Part shown: piece by piece, positions 1-11,447 of the stretch | Layout: each line of letters starts with the position of its first letter | How positions within the stretch are numbered: the first letter of the stretch is position 1 | Source of the DNA: Uloborus plumipes | Taxonomy: Eukaryota > Arthropoda > Arachnida > Araneae > Uloboridae | Assembly: GCA_038373865.1 (NCBI GenBank) | Contig: JAXGGA010002223.1 | Location: 1-64,000, forward strand | DNA length: 64,000 nucleotides | Reading direction: 5' to 3' | Made by a program: the position numbers and the translations under genes | Notes under the pieces: model-generated | Database searches by the model: none | What the model was told of the DNA's origin: nothing | Seen by the model: only the letters and a program-made list of their open reading frames with translations

Positions 1-287
1 TTTTTTTTTTTCTTGGAGTATTCTCCATCTAAAATACATTTTGTTTTCTTTATAAATTCACTCATCTGATTCTAGAAGTATACGTGAAATTTGGTGGGTC
101 GTGAAGTTTAATTTGTCACCAGTTTTTCTTTCATAGAAGTTAGATAACAATCTCTATCAATGAAAGTTTCTTTGTTTCTCTTTTTTTTTTTTCAGTTTAT
201 TTTTTGTTAAATGTAAGTGTCAATCAAATATCTAAAACCTTATAAAGCAGTAAGTAACCGCCCCTAAGCAAGGGCTAAGGCAGAAAC
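1..287. other. Unassigned AT-rich flank
   Basis: AT-rich sequence with T runs. I see no gene, RNA or repeat boundary here before the foldback that begins near 288. Confidence 0.5.
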
Positions 288-695
288 ATGCAATACACCG
301 CCAACTCGACCATTTCGATCCATGGACAGCTGTTTCGAGCTTATTCTTCTCTCATCAGCATGGAATACGAAAGTAGTCGAGAGCAAAGAGAGCCAAAAAA
401 AAAAAAAAAAAACTGGTAGCTAATGTGAAATTATAAATACCAGCGAGCGACCGCACTTAGTACATCAGTTGTACCGTTGTACTTAGTACGGTACATCGAG
501 TTGTACCGTACTAAGTGCGGTCGCTCGCTGGTATTCTAATTTCACATTAGCTACCAGTTTTTTTCGCTCTTTTTGCTTTATAAGAGGATTTTTGCCTCCA
601 ACTCGACTACTTTCGTATTCCATGCTGATGAGAGCAGAATAAGCTCGAAACCACTGTCCATGGATCGAAATGGTCGAGTTGGCGGTGTATTGCAT
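288..695. repeat. Large foldback (hairpin) element, 408 bp
   Basis: Two arms of about 190 bp are near-perfect reverse complements. ATGCAATACACCGCCAACTC at 288 reappears inverted, ending at 695, and GCGAGCGACCGCACTTAGTA near 444-463 is answered inverted at about 510-530. The centre is a short AT-rich spacer of GTACTTAGTACGG-type words, and an A-run sits in the left arm. Open frames across the right arm read through the palindrome and are not genes. A foldback-type mobile element is the simplest reading; no target duplication could be fixed. Confidence 0.85.
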
Positions 696-1093
696 CTAAA
701 ACTTTGTTACATATGTGCGAGTGTGTACTCGCGATACGATTTTATTTATCTCTCACACAGCACTAACAACGAATTGCAAGATGTGATGCTTTACTGAATC
801 CGCTGTTCCACAATAGAAAAGTTTCAACCTATTAAATATTCCTATTTTGACTACTGGATATTGTTAAGACACTTATAAAACACAAAAATTCACCATTTAC
901 GAATTTTAAAGCACAATGACTGATTTTTCATGATTTTTTTAAAAACCCACGCGCCAAAAAGCGCGTTTTGAAAACGAAACTTGTGACGACAGATAGCTGC
1001 AATTTTAGATTTTCACTCACAAAAATTGTTCTGCAGCTATACTATCGTTTCATTGCGGAGTTTGTTTTTTCCTTCCGTTTTCAATTAGTTTAA
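696..1093. other. Unassigned stretch
   Basis: AT-rich, with no recognisable gene or repeat. The only feature is a short self-complementary patch, ACGCGCCAAAAAGCGCG, near 950-966. Confidence 0.4.
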
Positions 1094-1606
1094 CCCATTT
1101 ATGCCTAGCGTCCCTTTTTAGGGACGGTCCAAAAAAAGGGCTGAATTTCCCCAAAATGAACATTTCAACCAAATAAGTGTTCAATTGGTACCTTGGTATT
1201 GTTTCAATTCGTTATTAACAGATTGCAGCACATAACCATTGTAAAGTGTGTTCTGTAGCAGTTTAAAATGATCTTTATCAAAAATGACATCGTTCACAAT
1301 CTCAAGAAAAAAAGCTAAGTTTTCAAAGTGATTCCCAGCTTCCCAGTTTATGTTAATTGCTGATTTTATTTCTTCTTATAAAATGTCTTTTTTAATATTA
1401 TATCGTGGGCAGAAAAAAATTTTAGTAAAAAAAGTATGTACCCTCTGGTGTCTATCGTAACTTTTAAGGGACGATTTTTCTTTCCTTAATAAAACAATTA
1501 TTTTTTACATGATATTTTTTTTATTATTTTTCCTGTCCATTAAACACTGTTTGTAACCAGTATACAAAATATCTTTGGAGAAAAAAAAATGTCAGTCATT
1601 AATGGG
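1094..1606. mobile_element. piggyBac-like MITE, family 1, copy 1 (513 bp)
   Basis: The element lies exactly between two TTAA sites (1090-1093 and 1607-1610). It starts CCCATTTATGCC and ends TCATTAATGGG, so the termini are inverted CCC..GGG ends as in piggyBac elements. Just inside the left end is a second palindrome, GTCCCTTTTTAGGGAC. There is no coding capacity. A nearly full-length sister lies at 44345-44849 and a deleted inverted copy at 19471-19721. Confidence 0.88.
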
Positions 1607-1610
1607 TTAA

Positions 1611-2865
1611 GTCTTTTAATTCACTGTGAAGATTGGATTCGTCAAGGAGCAATCCAATAACCTGCCACTGGTCTCAGCGTTGATTGTTTTAAGCTTTTTG
1701 CAGCGAAAACCATATTAAATTTTTTAGCGATTCATTACATTTCCCTTTGTAAATGAATACCGACTATAATTTAAATTAGAAAATGTTGTACCACCTGCGC
1801 AATTTCAATATCTGCGTAGAGGACATGTCCAGCTTGTAAAAAAAGTTACGGAAAAACTAATAGGTCGCTGCTACAATACATTTGGCTATTTTTACTGCTT
1901 GTGTCATTAAACTGACTTGCATAAAAATGAATTGTACACAAAACTGGGTTGCTATTTAAGAAGTTAAACCAACCTACCCACAAATTATCTATATCCATTA
2001 ACAGAAAAATATTCCGTTCGTTCCAATGCTAATTGTTTTTAGATGGAAATAAAGAAACTTTAACCTGTGCCATTCCACAAAAGAATCCTACAAACAAACA
2101 ATACTCCTACTTTTGAAAACGCCTGTTTTGGTAATCGTTAGGACTGTTTTCAGTCTGCTTCAATGTTATGCGAATTATTTATGTAAATCACTAGTTGTTT
2201 TGACTTCGAAATGGTTTCTTTCTTTGAACGAACAATGCTAGTGAATTTTAAACAAATGAAAACTACCTTTTAGTTTTTTCCCTTCCTATTTCCTTAAGCA
2301 GTTTTTTATTTTTCGTTTACAGTTGAAGAATATGTTGCTTTTAAGTCGAGATACTTAAGTATTTACTACGCTTGCTTTCAAATTACATAAATCTGCTTTT
2401 AAATAAAAATAATCCAACCAGGGGAAATTTTCGCCACAATTTCTCTATTTTAAACTGCCCCACTCATATTTTGGTAGTCTCACTGTACTTTATGGTATAT
2501 ACCTTAAAAAACACCCCAAACTTTATTGTATAGTTATCAAAAACTAAGAACTAATAATAATTAAATAAATTTAAAGTGCATTATTATCCTAGTTGAAATG
2601 CATTTTTATTCTCTTATTTAGGGTCACTCTGAATGGGTCGAAATGCGATGCAAAATAAATATTTAAACGAAAGCACTGCAACCTCAATGCAGCAAAGCAA
2701 AAAAAAAAATAATAATAAAAAAAATGTTTAAAAACTCCAGCTTTGTTCTTCACATCTTCACAATACCACATTATATCTATCATTTATTAATATTGCGTAG
2801 ATTATTGCAATGTAGGAAGAGCACTTTCAACTACTTCCAAACAGAAACTTCAGTAATATTGAATA
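1611..2865. other. Unassigned AT-rich stretch
   Basis: No gene, RNA or clear repeat structure recognised. Frames near 2589-2783 are translations of A- and T-rich low complexity. Confidence 0.4.
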
Positions 2866-3690
2866 CTAGGTGACCCGTGCGGAATTCCGCAAAAAAAAAA
2901 AATAAATAAATAAATAAATAAATAAATAAAGAAATAAATAAAATAAAATAAAAACTCTAAACTTAAAATTGAGTTATTCAGGTTCAAAGATTTCAGTCCT
3001 CGATTGGATGTGTATCTTTGTAAAATCTTGTATTGTAAAATCTTATACGTTTGCACAACATCGCCATCAACTGCCGTCGTTCTGACAACTTTTCAAAGAG
3101 ATCAAAGACACGTTCACTTTTACAACTACTACAAAAGTGATACCCTATATTAAAATCAAATACTCAAGGCTACCACTAAACTAAATACTAACGTTATCGC
3201 AAAATTACCATAGTATTTTGAAACAATAAAAGTTACAATTAAGGTTTACCGAGCTAAGCCTTGGCTTGAAATGTCGCATTTAAAATTGATTTGAACAACA
3301 ATGGTAAAACGATTTTAACAGTTGAGCAAAAAATTTAAATTTTTCAAACTTCAATCGCTTATAAGTCGCTTAAACGTGGATTTTCGAGATTCTCGTTACG
3401 CGGCGCTAGCGGAGAAACGTTCTAAAGAACGCATTTTTTTTAATCTTTCGAATGAAATCAAAATGGAGACGATACGACAATTATTTCGCTAGATAGGGTC
3501 AATTTTGTGCCCAAAAATTGAAGTTCGAATAAAAAACGAACCGACAGTTTTTAGAGGGTGGGTCTAATTTTCGTCAATAGCCCGCGGGATAAGCTTCAAA
3601 ATCATAAATTTTCGTGCAATTCGATAAAGAAATGAGCGAGTTTCGACCGGGTATAGGATTCGGCTTAGAGAAATAATATATGGAGATTGT
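2866..3690 (+). repeat. Dispersed repeat family A, copy 1
   Basis: It begins with a GTGACCCGTGCGG-type word followed by an (AAAT)n microsatellite (about 2889-2955). It then shows a series of words shared with 50728-51115: AAGCCTTGGCT, TGAAATGTCG, AAGTCG, GAACGTTCT-like, and GACGATACGA. Both copies run in the same orientation. It has the look of a retroelement 3' tail or non-coding interspersed repeat, but the class is not known to me. A weaker relative may lie at 25860-26110. Confidence 0.55.
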
Positions 3691-4411
3691 TAAGTGTGTA
3701 TGTTGCGTGCAGTAATGCCAACTTATTTTTTTTTTCTTCTATGCATAAAATACAGAGTAGGAAACTTATTTCATAAAATTGCCGGTAGCACTTGGTCTTC
3801 TAGTTTTTTTTTTTTTTTTTTTAGTAAAAAAAACTTAAAAAGTTCAAATGGCTCTAAGCTACTTCGCTGGTTGTAACCTTTTTAGCAAAAAAAAAAAAAA
3901 AAAAAATCAAAATTATAAATGTTATTCTTTTAAAGTATCTCTATTTGTACAATATTACATATATTTTTGCTCAGTTAATAAATGATAACCGCAAGTCTTC
4001 AACATTCAGTTTCCGAAATAGTTGTATCACATAGTGTATGTTCCAAAATCTGGATTTAATTTACAGCATACAACTAGCTAAACTGAGGAAGAAATGAAGA
4101 TTTTCCGCTAGAACTAAATGATTTTTAGTGAGCTGTTTTATAATTTTCTGCTTCAGACTCTCATATTTTATCTTTTGTAGCGTTTATAATCTCAGTTAAA
4201 GGATAAAAGAAAACCATATAAATAGATATACGTATTGCACATTAAAATTTCTCAGCCTTTATAAAAACTAGAAAATTCAGTGTCTAATTTCAGTGAAAAT
4301 TATCTTTTTTTTTTTTTTTTTCATGAGCAAGATCTTCGCTTGGACCAGGGAGTGGGGAAGCAAGCAAAATAAAAGAAACATTTTGAACTTTACGGCAATT
4401 TATATCTCAGA
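3691..4411. other. Unassigned stretch with homopolymer runs
   Basis: Contains long T and A tracts (near 3807-3823, 3887-3906 and 4305-4321). No gene or defined element seen. Confidence 0.4.
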
Positions 4412-4449
4412 ACTAGCTGTCGTGGTCATCACGAAACTTTCTTCTATAT

Positions 4450-6916
4450 GGGTGATTTTCTCAACACGTTAACTTTTGCCAATGCCAAGTAGGAAAAATT
4501 CAACTTGTAATTAATTAATTATTGTTAATATTTGTTTAAAGACAACTCATTTAAGATCACAAATCAGTGCTCAGCAACGAAAAAAACTTAAAAATAAAAT
4601 TTTAATGAGAGTTTTAAGTTTAAGTTTAATGTAAAAAGTGTAATTACCATCTCCCGGCTTAAACACTTCCCTAACTCAAGAAATATTTTTAAAACTTTAT
4701 TCATTTGATAAATAATGACATAGAAAGCAAAATACACCATTTAGAATATTGCTTCATATATTTTTTCTTACATTATTTACAAACAAAACAGATTAAATCT
4801 AATTTTTTAAAGAAATAGTAGTATTTTTCGTTGGAATTTTAAACTTTTACAATACCAACTTTTTTTTACTGCAAAGGGTTACAAGTTTCTTTATTTTTTC
4901 ATTTGTCTGTTTTACATTTATTTTTATTTAGTCTATAAAATATTAACTGTAGGCGGACTCGAAGCATAATGAGTACAAGAAAGATCGGTTTCGCAAGAAA
5001 GGCAAGTTAGCATGCGTAAACCTAACACTGATTTGTTAAGAAAAGAAGAAAATAAATACCTTTGTGCGATAGATGTAAAGTTTAAATCCAACGTTAAAAA
5101 TGTACAGTATACCTGTATATTTGTGCATTTTTAACGTTGGATTTAAACTTTACTGATTTGTTATTTTCATTCCAAACCATCTGATGAAGCTTCATGATAT
5201 TTGGAACTGACTTCAGATTTTTTGGTAGCAGGGTTTCAACTCGCTTTATATCAGTCTCTGTGACGGTGAAGAGCCTTACTTTTAATGCTTAACGCAATTT
5301 AACATAAAAGTAAACATAATTACAAAATAGAACGAATAATTATTATTATATAAGTATTTTAAGTCATAAGTTAGCTAAAATAATAATGAATTTGTTCTAA
5401 ATTATTCTAAGAATAAAAAAAAAACAGAATTATATAACTAACAAGGAGAAATTTAATTCAGATTTTAAAAATTTACTTTTGAAAAATATATTCCTTTAAT
5501 GTTGATCTGTTTCGTAGATAAAAACTATTTTGGAGTTCAAAATATTCTAAACTACTTTTTTCATCTCCATTATATCATTTGAACTTTACCTAAAGAGTAT
5601 AATAATTTAACAACTAACAGTTTGAAAAAATAAATAAACAAAATCCAAATATAAAAAATAAAATTTCGAATTTATACTTGAATTGTTAACCATAACTAAA
5701 CAATAATGTAAATGTTACAGACTGTTCTTAGAATAGAAGAGACAAACAAAATTGTGTAGAAAACTTACCATGAAAAATTTCGTGGAAATAAAATACAATT
5801 AACGTTTGGATTTATTTTTAAATGCTTAATTTTGTTCTACTCAGTGAGAGAAAAACACTTTGAAACACAAAATATTCTAAACTACTTTTAAAATATTGAT
5901 TAGAATAGTTAAATTTATAAAATTTTATTCTTATTAAGTTTTAAAATTTAGATGTAACTAATTAAACAACTAACAACTTCCATACAACTAAATATCATTC
6001 TTTCTAAATTATAATGAATTTTAAAGATTGAACAATGTGCCTAACTTATTGCCATTTGAATTTGCTAAAAGTATTAAAAAATAACACAACAATATAAATA
6101 ACGTGCATTAAAATTTTTGAAATCCATTAAAATGTCACTCTCCCGAAACCACTTCGTAAGTGGGGACGGAAATGACAGGGACGGAAATGACAAAACAGTG
6201 GGTTTTCGAAAACAGTGTGAAAAGTGTTTCATATCTTTAATTTAACTGTTGATACCTTAAAAGTGTTCGCAAGAACAAATTCGGCAGTGGAATTTTTTTT
6301 AATTTTATTTAAATTTTCTGGAAGATAACCAGGGGGACGGAAATGACATTGAATAAAGTCACGCATAGAATTTTTAAGATAAAACAAGCCTCACACACCC
6401 TAAAAGTTGTGTAAACTTTGTTTAAAGCGTATTTTTCTGCTGAGAAGAATGTTCTTAAACATTTTGAGCTATTTTATTATGAACTAGCACCATTTATAGG
6501 ATTTTATTGAAGGTTTTTCTACTTGGGAGAATTTTTTTTCAAAACCTGGGGACACGTATAAGTTGAGCTCTCTATCAAAATATGTAAATATGATAAGGAA
6601 TGCTTATATGGAACATTGAAGTACACACTTGTACTGTATCATAATGCATATGTATTAATTTTTAAAAATGTTTCTTCATATAGTAATTTTTTTTTAAAGT
6701 TGACAAATGTGTGTGGGGACAGGGGACGGAAATGACATTTTGCATATATATTATTTTTTTAAATATATAATTTAAGTGCAAAATAGTGCCAATGCACGTT
6801 GTCATTACTCTTTATGAGCATCTTGAATAGAACATAGCATTAGATAATGAAAATAGGTGTTTAATTGGAAGATACGGATGAAGGACACAAAAGTTAACGA
6901 ATTGAGAAAATAACCC
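4450..6916. mobile_element. Element E1: non-autonomous DNA transposon, 2467 bp
   Basis: The left end GGGTGATTTTCTCA..CGTTAACTTTTG is answered by CAAAAGTTAACG..TGAGAAAATAACCC at the right end, a ~30-bp terminal inverted repeat. It is flanked by ATAT on both sides (4446-4449 and 6917-6920). Removing it plus one ATAT restores the sequence seen uninterrupted at 17260-17275. Inside, a 15-bp word GGGACGGAAATGACA occurs four times (6163, 6178, 6334, 6723). The rest is very AT-rich and carries no credible transposase. A shortened foldback remnant (5052-5152) is nested in it. The 4-bp duplication would fit Sola-type transposons, but assignment is open. Confidence 0.85.
5052..5152. repeat. Foldback family F, remnant F1 (core deleted)
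   Basis: Inverted arms AGTTTAAATCCAACGTTAAA / TTTAACGTTGGATTTAAACT flank ACAGTATACCTGTATATTTG. These outer words and the ATACCTTTGTGCGATAG word before them match the outer arms of the copy at 58896-59217. Both hammerhead-like cores are missing, so this looks like an internal deletion product. Confidence 0.75.
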
Positions 6917-7838
6917 ATATCTATCTTATGAATTCCGTCCGGTTACAAAATAAAATACGTACTCGCCCGAATAATTGAAGGCAGCTCCAATTTCCCAATT
7001 ATCGTAAGAACCCTGCAAATGCAGAATCAATGAGCGAAATTGGAAATCATTGCAAAAGCCTTGTTTAGATTAATTGCAAACATTTTATTTGTTAGTAAAA
7101 AGAAATTGGCAACAGTTAAAAATTTCGAATGATTGAAAGTTTTCAGCTGTTTTGATAATTAAACAGCGTGAAAGCGATTTTTTAATGAATTAATTTTTCA
7201 CATTGCTGACTAAGCGCAAAAATCACTCCACTCTCCTCCTGGGGCGATTGGCGCCAAAATTTAACCAATGCTTGCTTCCATATTGGGTTAGTGTTATTCC
7301 AAATTTCATTCAAATCGCAGCAATATTTCTCGAGATACAGTAGGTGCAATGACAAAATAAGCACTTTTGATTGCTCCACCCCCCCCCCCCCTTGAGATAT
7401 TGACACACAAATTGAATTAGCACTTGTACTCAATAGGGTCTACCTATAGACCAATTTTCGTTTGATTCCGCCGGTCCTGAGGTATAGCAATCATCCCCGC
7501 GCAGAACACGTGTGATTGCTCCATCACCCCCTTGGAGGAAATCGCTAAAAAAAGTCAAGTGCGCCAGTTCACATGGTGGTACATATGTGCAAAAATTTTT
7601 GTTCGATTTCATGCAGTAGTTTTTGCTCTAGCGCGGCCACAAAAACTGGTCAAACACATACAGAGTCACCGACATACAGACTCACAGACAGACAGACAGA
7701 CAGACACACAGACAGACATTTTCCCAAAATGGTCGAAATGGACTCAGCGCACCTCAAAACGTGCAAATCCGTCAAAATTCGACATTCGAAAATTTTCACG
7801 AATCCAATACTTTCTTCTATATATTAGATATAGAAGAA

Positions 7839-8110
7839 AGTAAAAAAGACACATTAATATAGCTAGCTCATTAAATTTAGCTCAACTTGTCCTCACTTAA
7901 AAAAGTTAAAACGAAATCGTTTTCACGCAAATATCGTTCGCAAGTTTTCGAATGCTACAAAGCACACACACCATGTTTTTTTAGAAAATATTTCATTTTA
8001 AAAATTGTTTCCAGCAAAAGAAAAAAAAATCTGTGTTTCCCAAAAAAGAAAAAAAGAAAAAAAAAAAGTGAATTTAAAGAAACTTTGTTGTCAGAAAACC
8101 AAGTAGTGCT
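7839..8110. other. Unassigned, A-rich
   Basis: Low-complexity A-rich patch near 8020-8070. The frame 7887-8252 runs over it into the next foldback and is not accepted as a gene. Confidence 0.4.
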
Positions 8111-8111
8111 T

Positions 8112-8389
8112 TACAGTACGATATTTTTAAACAATCTGTACTATTCACGTGGGGAAAAATACGACGTTAAGGAGTCACAAATTAGCAGGGATACTGCAGA
8201 CACGTGTTTCGGCGTTACAAGGAACGCCTGTCGGATGTCTGTGCATCCATAAGCTCTAAATTTTTTGCATTGAAAAGGGCGTTCCTTGTAACACCGAAAC
8301 ACGTGTCTGCAGTATCCTTGCTAATTTGTGCCTCCTTAACGTTGTATTTTTCTCACATCAATAGCACAAAGGTATTTGTAAACTGTACT
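8112..8389. repeat. Foldback family F, copy F2
   Basis: An inverted repeat with the conserved words TGCAGACACGTGTTTCGG (left arm) and CCGAAACACGTGTCTGCAG (right arm). The outer right arm ends AGCACAAAGGTATTTGTAAAC. The centre holds the CGGATGTCTGTGCATCC word. The left arm has lost the TTCAATGCA side of its core; the right arm core is complete. Confidence 0.85.
8265..8312 (+). ncRNA. Hammerhead-like motif, F2 right arm
   Basis: TTGCA..TGCAG stem I, TTGAAAA core strand, stem II GGCGTT/AACACC with one mismatch, GAAA, then the palindrome ACACGTGT and C8307 at the cleavage position. This copy has G at the position where most others carry an extra A before stem II. Confidence 0.4.
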
Positions 8390-8507
8390 ATCCATATTCA
8401 TCATCATCTGTTTACAGATGAGATTTTGCTAATTGCGGTAAAACTCATTATTATGATTTGTTAGTAAAGATTCAAGTTTGTTTCAGTTTTGAAAACTTTT
8501 ATTTTAA

Positions 8508-8531
8508 TCTCTCTCTCTCTCTCTCTCTCTC
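8508..8531 (+). repeat. (CT)n microsatellite
   Basis: Uninterrupted CT dinucleotide run of about 24 bp. Confidence 0.9.
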
Positions 8532-8664
8532 AGTCAAAACAATTTATAGCTACCAATTTCTACGAAATTATACTCTAAAACACCGGAGCAAAAGCGTTCT
8601 GAGAACAAATATCTGTTCTCACTTCAAAGAGAAAAGAGCTTTCGTAGAACAAAAGAACATATAA

Positions 8665-9664
8665 AAATGCGAAGAAATTTTACATCGCAAGGGGCTTTTA
8701 AACACAAGAAAGAATGTTTCTCCTTTTCGAAAACGGACATTTTCAAGCGCTACCGAGCAGTATTAAACTCAGTCACTAACGTCCAAAGGCGCGAATAAAA
8801 AGCGCCGGAACGATGCTGTTTTCCCGCGGAAATGTTTTGCAGACGATACGGAGATGAAGAACCCAAATCCGGGGGGAGCGATTTGTCAGGGAATACTCCT
8901 CCACGAGGCACGCGCGGAATTTTTAAATTACGTCTGCAAACGTGTGAGGAGAAAAAACAACCCCTATAGAATTTCTATTTGCAATTTAAACGGCTGCGCC
9001 GGTTAAAAAGTGTCGTTTTGCCAGACCCTAATTCGATACATAAATCTTGTACTTTTAAAGGTAATGTGCCGTGGCGTCCAGAATATAAAAAAAAAGTGAG
9101 GATTTTTACCTTTTGTGGATGCTTTGTATGCAAACACTATTGCTGCAATTTGTCAGTGAGGTGGCCTGCAGGAAGAAAAAGAGATGGAGGTCCATGGAGC
9201 AGTTGTCGAGGAAAAAAATAAATATTACACCTTGTGCGTAGCTATAAAACAAAGATGGCGATAAAAATGTTGAAATTGGGTACTGGAAAAAACAATTTTT
9301 TATTCTCTCGGCGGTGAAGTCGGGGAAATTAAAGTCCATTTTTTTTCCCTGCTGTCGATGGTTTAGGTTGAGCAAAAAAATAATGTATGTTAAAGGTATG
9401 TAATGAAATAGGAAAATTGTTGTTTTGTTTAACTCAACAAGCGCTTTTGTAATTAAAAGTTGGAGTCATTATAGCGCGAATTTGCGGCATGTGTACACTC
9501 ACTGTACAGCTGCTGTAAGCATGTGTTTCTAAGAATGTTGAAAAAATTATAAGTCTAGACTCTAGAGCCACGTATCCAAGTGAAGTTATTTCAAAACATA
9601 AAATTTCAATGCACAGTTACTTCCTTGTAATATTGCATCAAATAGGAAAAGTGTGCAAAATATA
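8665..9664. other. Unassigned; GC-richer patch 8750-8960
   Basis: The patch has several CpG-containing words (GGCGCG, CCCGCGG, GCACGCGCGG) and does not match other repeats in the window. It could be a conserved non-coding or 5' regulatory segment. I see no open frame or splice-site arrangement that supports an exon. Confidence 0.3.
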
Positions 9665-10050
9665 TCCGTGGCTTGGTTCTAAAAGGGCCTAAGTCAAAAC
9701 TGTTAGTTTCGAGAAAAAGGTGATGAAAGATATTTGAGATTTTTTTGAATGCTATAACTTTCTTATATTAAGATTCCCATTATTATTTTTTGGTATTTGT
9801 TTATTGTTAGTGTAAAGAAACATTATTTTATCATATGAATTTTTTTAACCTGTTACTATTTTATGTAAATATTATGACATTGTGTGTATATGACATTGGC
9901 TGACATTATAATGGAAATACAACCAATTTTAGTTTGATATTAGACATTGGCCTTTGTAGAATTAGAGTTTTACTAAACTGGAAACTTTTGATGTAAATAA
10001 CACAGAATGTGAAAAAATTGACATTGGCCCTTTTAAAACTAAGCCACAGA
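9665..10050. mobile_element. Element E5: MITE with ~35-bp inverted ends, 386 bp
   Basis: The left end TCCGTGGCTTGGTTCTAAAA and the right end, read inverted as TCTGTGGCTTAGTTTTAAAA, match over about 35 bp. TATA flanks both sides (9661-9664 and 10051-10054). The word TGACATTGGCC or close variants recurs inside (9891, 9941, 10018; partial at 9873 and 9901) and is also the inner part of the right terminal repeat. No coding capacity. Confidence 0.8.
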
Positions 10051-10202
10051 TATAGAATGATAAAAATTTAAATTGACATTAAGAATAATGATGTTATGGG
10101 ATATAGTGTAGTGAAATACACTTTTATGCAGACTCTAATATAAGAGAAAAAAACTAAAAGACCGTTATAAAAATTAAATAGGAACACTCGAATTTTCTAG
10201 GA

Positions 10203-10305
10203 CGACTTTTCATCCTAAAGCTCACAATTCGTCGCATTGAAAAAGGGGTTACTTGTAACCCCAAAACACGTGGCTGCAAACTTTTGCACATTTTGTGAGC
10301 TAAGA
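10203..10305 (+). repeat. Foldback family F, half copy F3
   Basis: One arm only: CATCCTAAAGCTCACA, then the core word, then a diverged ACTTTTGCACATTTTGTG outer part. It resembles the 59.0-kb copy in its CATCCTAAAGCTCAC word. Confidence 0.75.
10232..10279 (+). ncRNA. Degenerate hammerhead-like motif, F3
   Basis: Stem II reads GGGGTT..AACCCC, a fully paired alternative to the GGCGTT..AACGCC of most copies, so the third pair has changed from C-G to G-C on both sides. The following GAAA is AAAA and stem III is ACACGTGG, so this copy should be inactive. Confidence 0.35.
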
Positions 10306-11447
10306 CATTGATTATTCCTATTTTATTTTCCAACCACAAGAAAATTCAATCCTCATTAGAAAAGTATTCCTTTTTATCCCCAATTAGATGTTTGTTTTTT
10401 TCCGCTATGTGTTCTTGTTCAAGGCAGTATCCAGCTAAAATGAAAAGGGACAGACCAATCATTTGGGTGATCAGAGGGGTCTATCCCTCGTCCTCTCCCG
10501 GATCTTGGAGGTAAGATACTTATTCATTTGCGTAAAGTATTGCGTTAATTTTTTCTCATAAAATGCATTAAGTATTATATACTCTGCTCCCCCCTCCTAT
10601 GGGAAATTCTGAAATGACAGGCCTGGGGAGGACTGTTCCTAAATTCAAACGTTTTCACTGTGTATTGGGAGGGTGTTGTGATTAGTAACATTTTTTTTTT
10701 TTTTCAAAAGAGAGAACGCTTTCTGAAGGAGAATTTATGTTAAAGAGAGAAGCGTTTTTAGCGCTGTATTACCATGCGTTGCTTTTATTGTAATGCGACA
10801 GTACACCAAAAGAGCTCTCATTTATTTTCCTTTTCCAATAAGCTACCAAAAAAGTAGTATACACTTTCGAAATCAAGTGCAAAACTATCATTATTATTTT
10901 TTTTTAATTTGTTTTTTTTTTTTTTTTTCTTTCTTTACTTTTTCTTTCTCTCTTTTTTTCTGTCTTTCTTTTTTTTTCTTTCCTGTTAATGATAATAAGT
11001 TGAAATATTATAAGTCAAATTTTTTTCTAGTTATACTATTTTTCATTAACTATTCCATAACGTCAAAAAAGTTGTTCGCTGGGACACAATGCCGCAAGGC
11101 AAAAGGCCAAAAAATCAAGTTCCAAAATATCGGATGTTTTGAGCCGATGTATCATGAGGCCAAAAGTGTAAAAAATATCTGTTCCTTTAATAACGCCTGT
11201 GGTGAGTACTGTTCAGCCTGCACTTATAATTTATACGAATCCATTCTTGCCCTGATAAAGATTTTTAAATTTTGAGATCTTAAACTGGTAAAACTAGGAG
11301 CTCGTGTCTGTGTTGTTTCACGTTAACGGAAAAGCATTTCAAAAATTAAAAATTTAGATTTTCCTCCACTGTTCGCAAATAAGGAAGTAAGCCTGTCGCT
11401 ATATGAGTCGTGTAATCACGCGAAATTTTATCTTGAAATAAGTAATT
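10306..11447. other. 5' flank of the H1-like gene; pyrimidine-rich tract
   Basis: A 90-bp T/C-rich tract occupies about 10895-10983. The frame 10793-11275 across it is mostly phenylalanine-rich low complexity and matches no family I know. 11276-11447 is the immediate upstream region of the H1-like gene and shows no clear TATA box. Confidence 0.4.

Larger units (their letters stand above)
4412..7838 (+). repeat. Dispersed repeat family B, copy A, split by element E1
   Basis: The pieces 4412-4449 and 6917-7838 together match 17230-18640. Copy A starts with an AGCTGTCGTGGTCATCACG word, continues after the insertion with ATCTATCTTATGAATTCC, passes a polypyrimidine-rich middle, has a (CAGA)n stretch near 7683-7718, and ends in the inverted word TTAGATATAGAAGAAAGT. 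The opening ACTTTCTTCTATAT and closing ATATAGAAGAAAGT are inverted to each other. No protein was recognised; frames across 7182-7843 are shadows of the repeat. Confidence 0.8.

Noticed and set aside
483..695. 70-aa reverse frame in the first foldback
   Set aside because: Runs through the palindrome arm; the other arm gives the same words interrupted by an A-run.
7532..7843. 103-aa frame with His/Thr/Asp-Arg-Gln repeats, repeated at 18352-18639
   Set aside because: Both are translations of the (CAGA)n end of repeat family B.
10793..11275. 160-aa frame upstream of the H1-like gene
   Set aside because: Dominated by Phe/Ser/Leu from a pyrimidine tract; the remaining Cys-containing tail matches no family I know.
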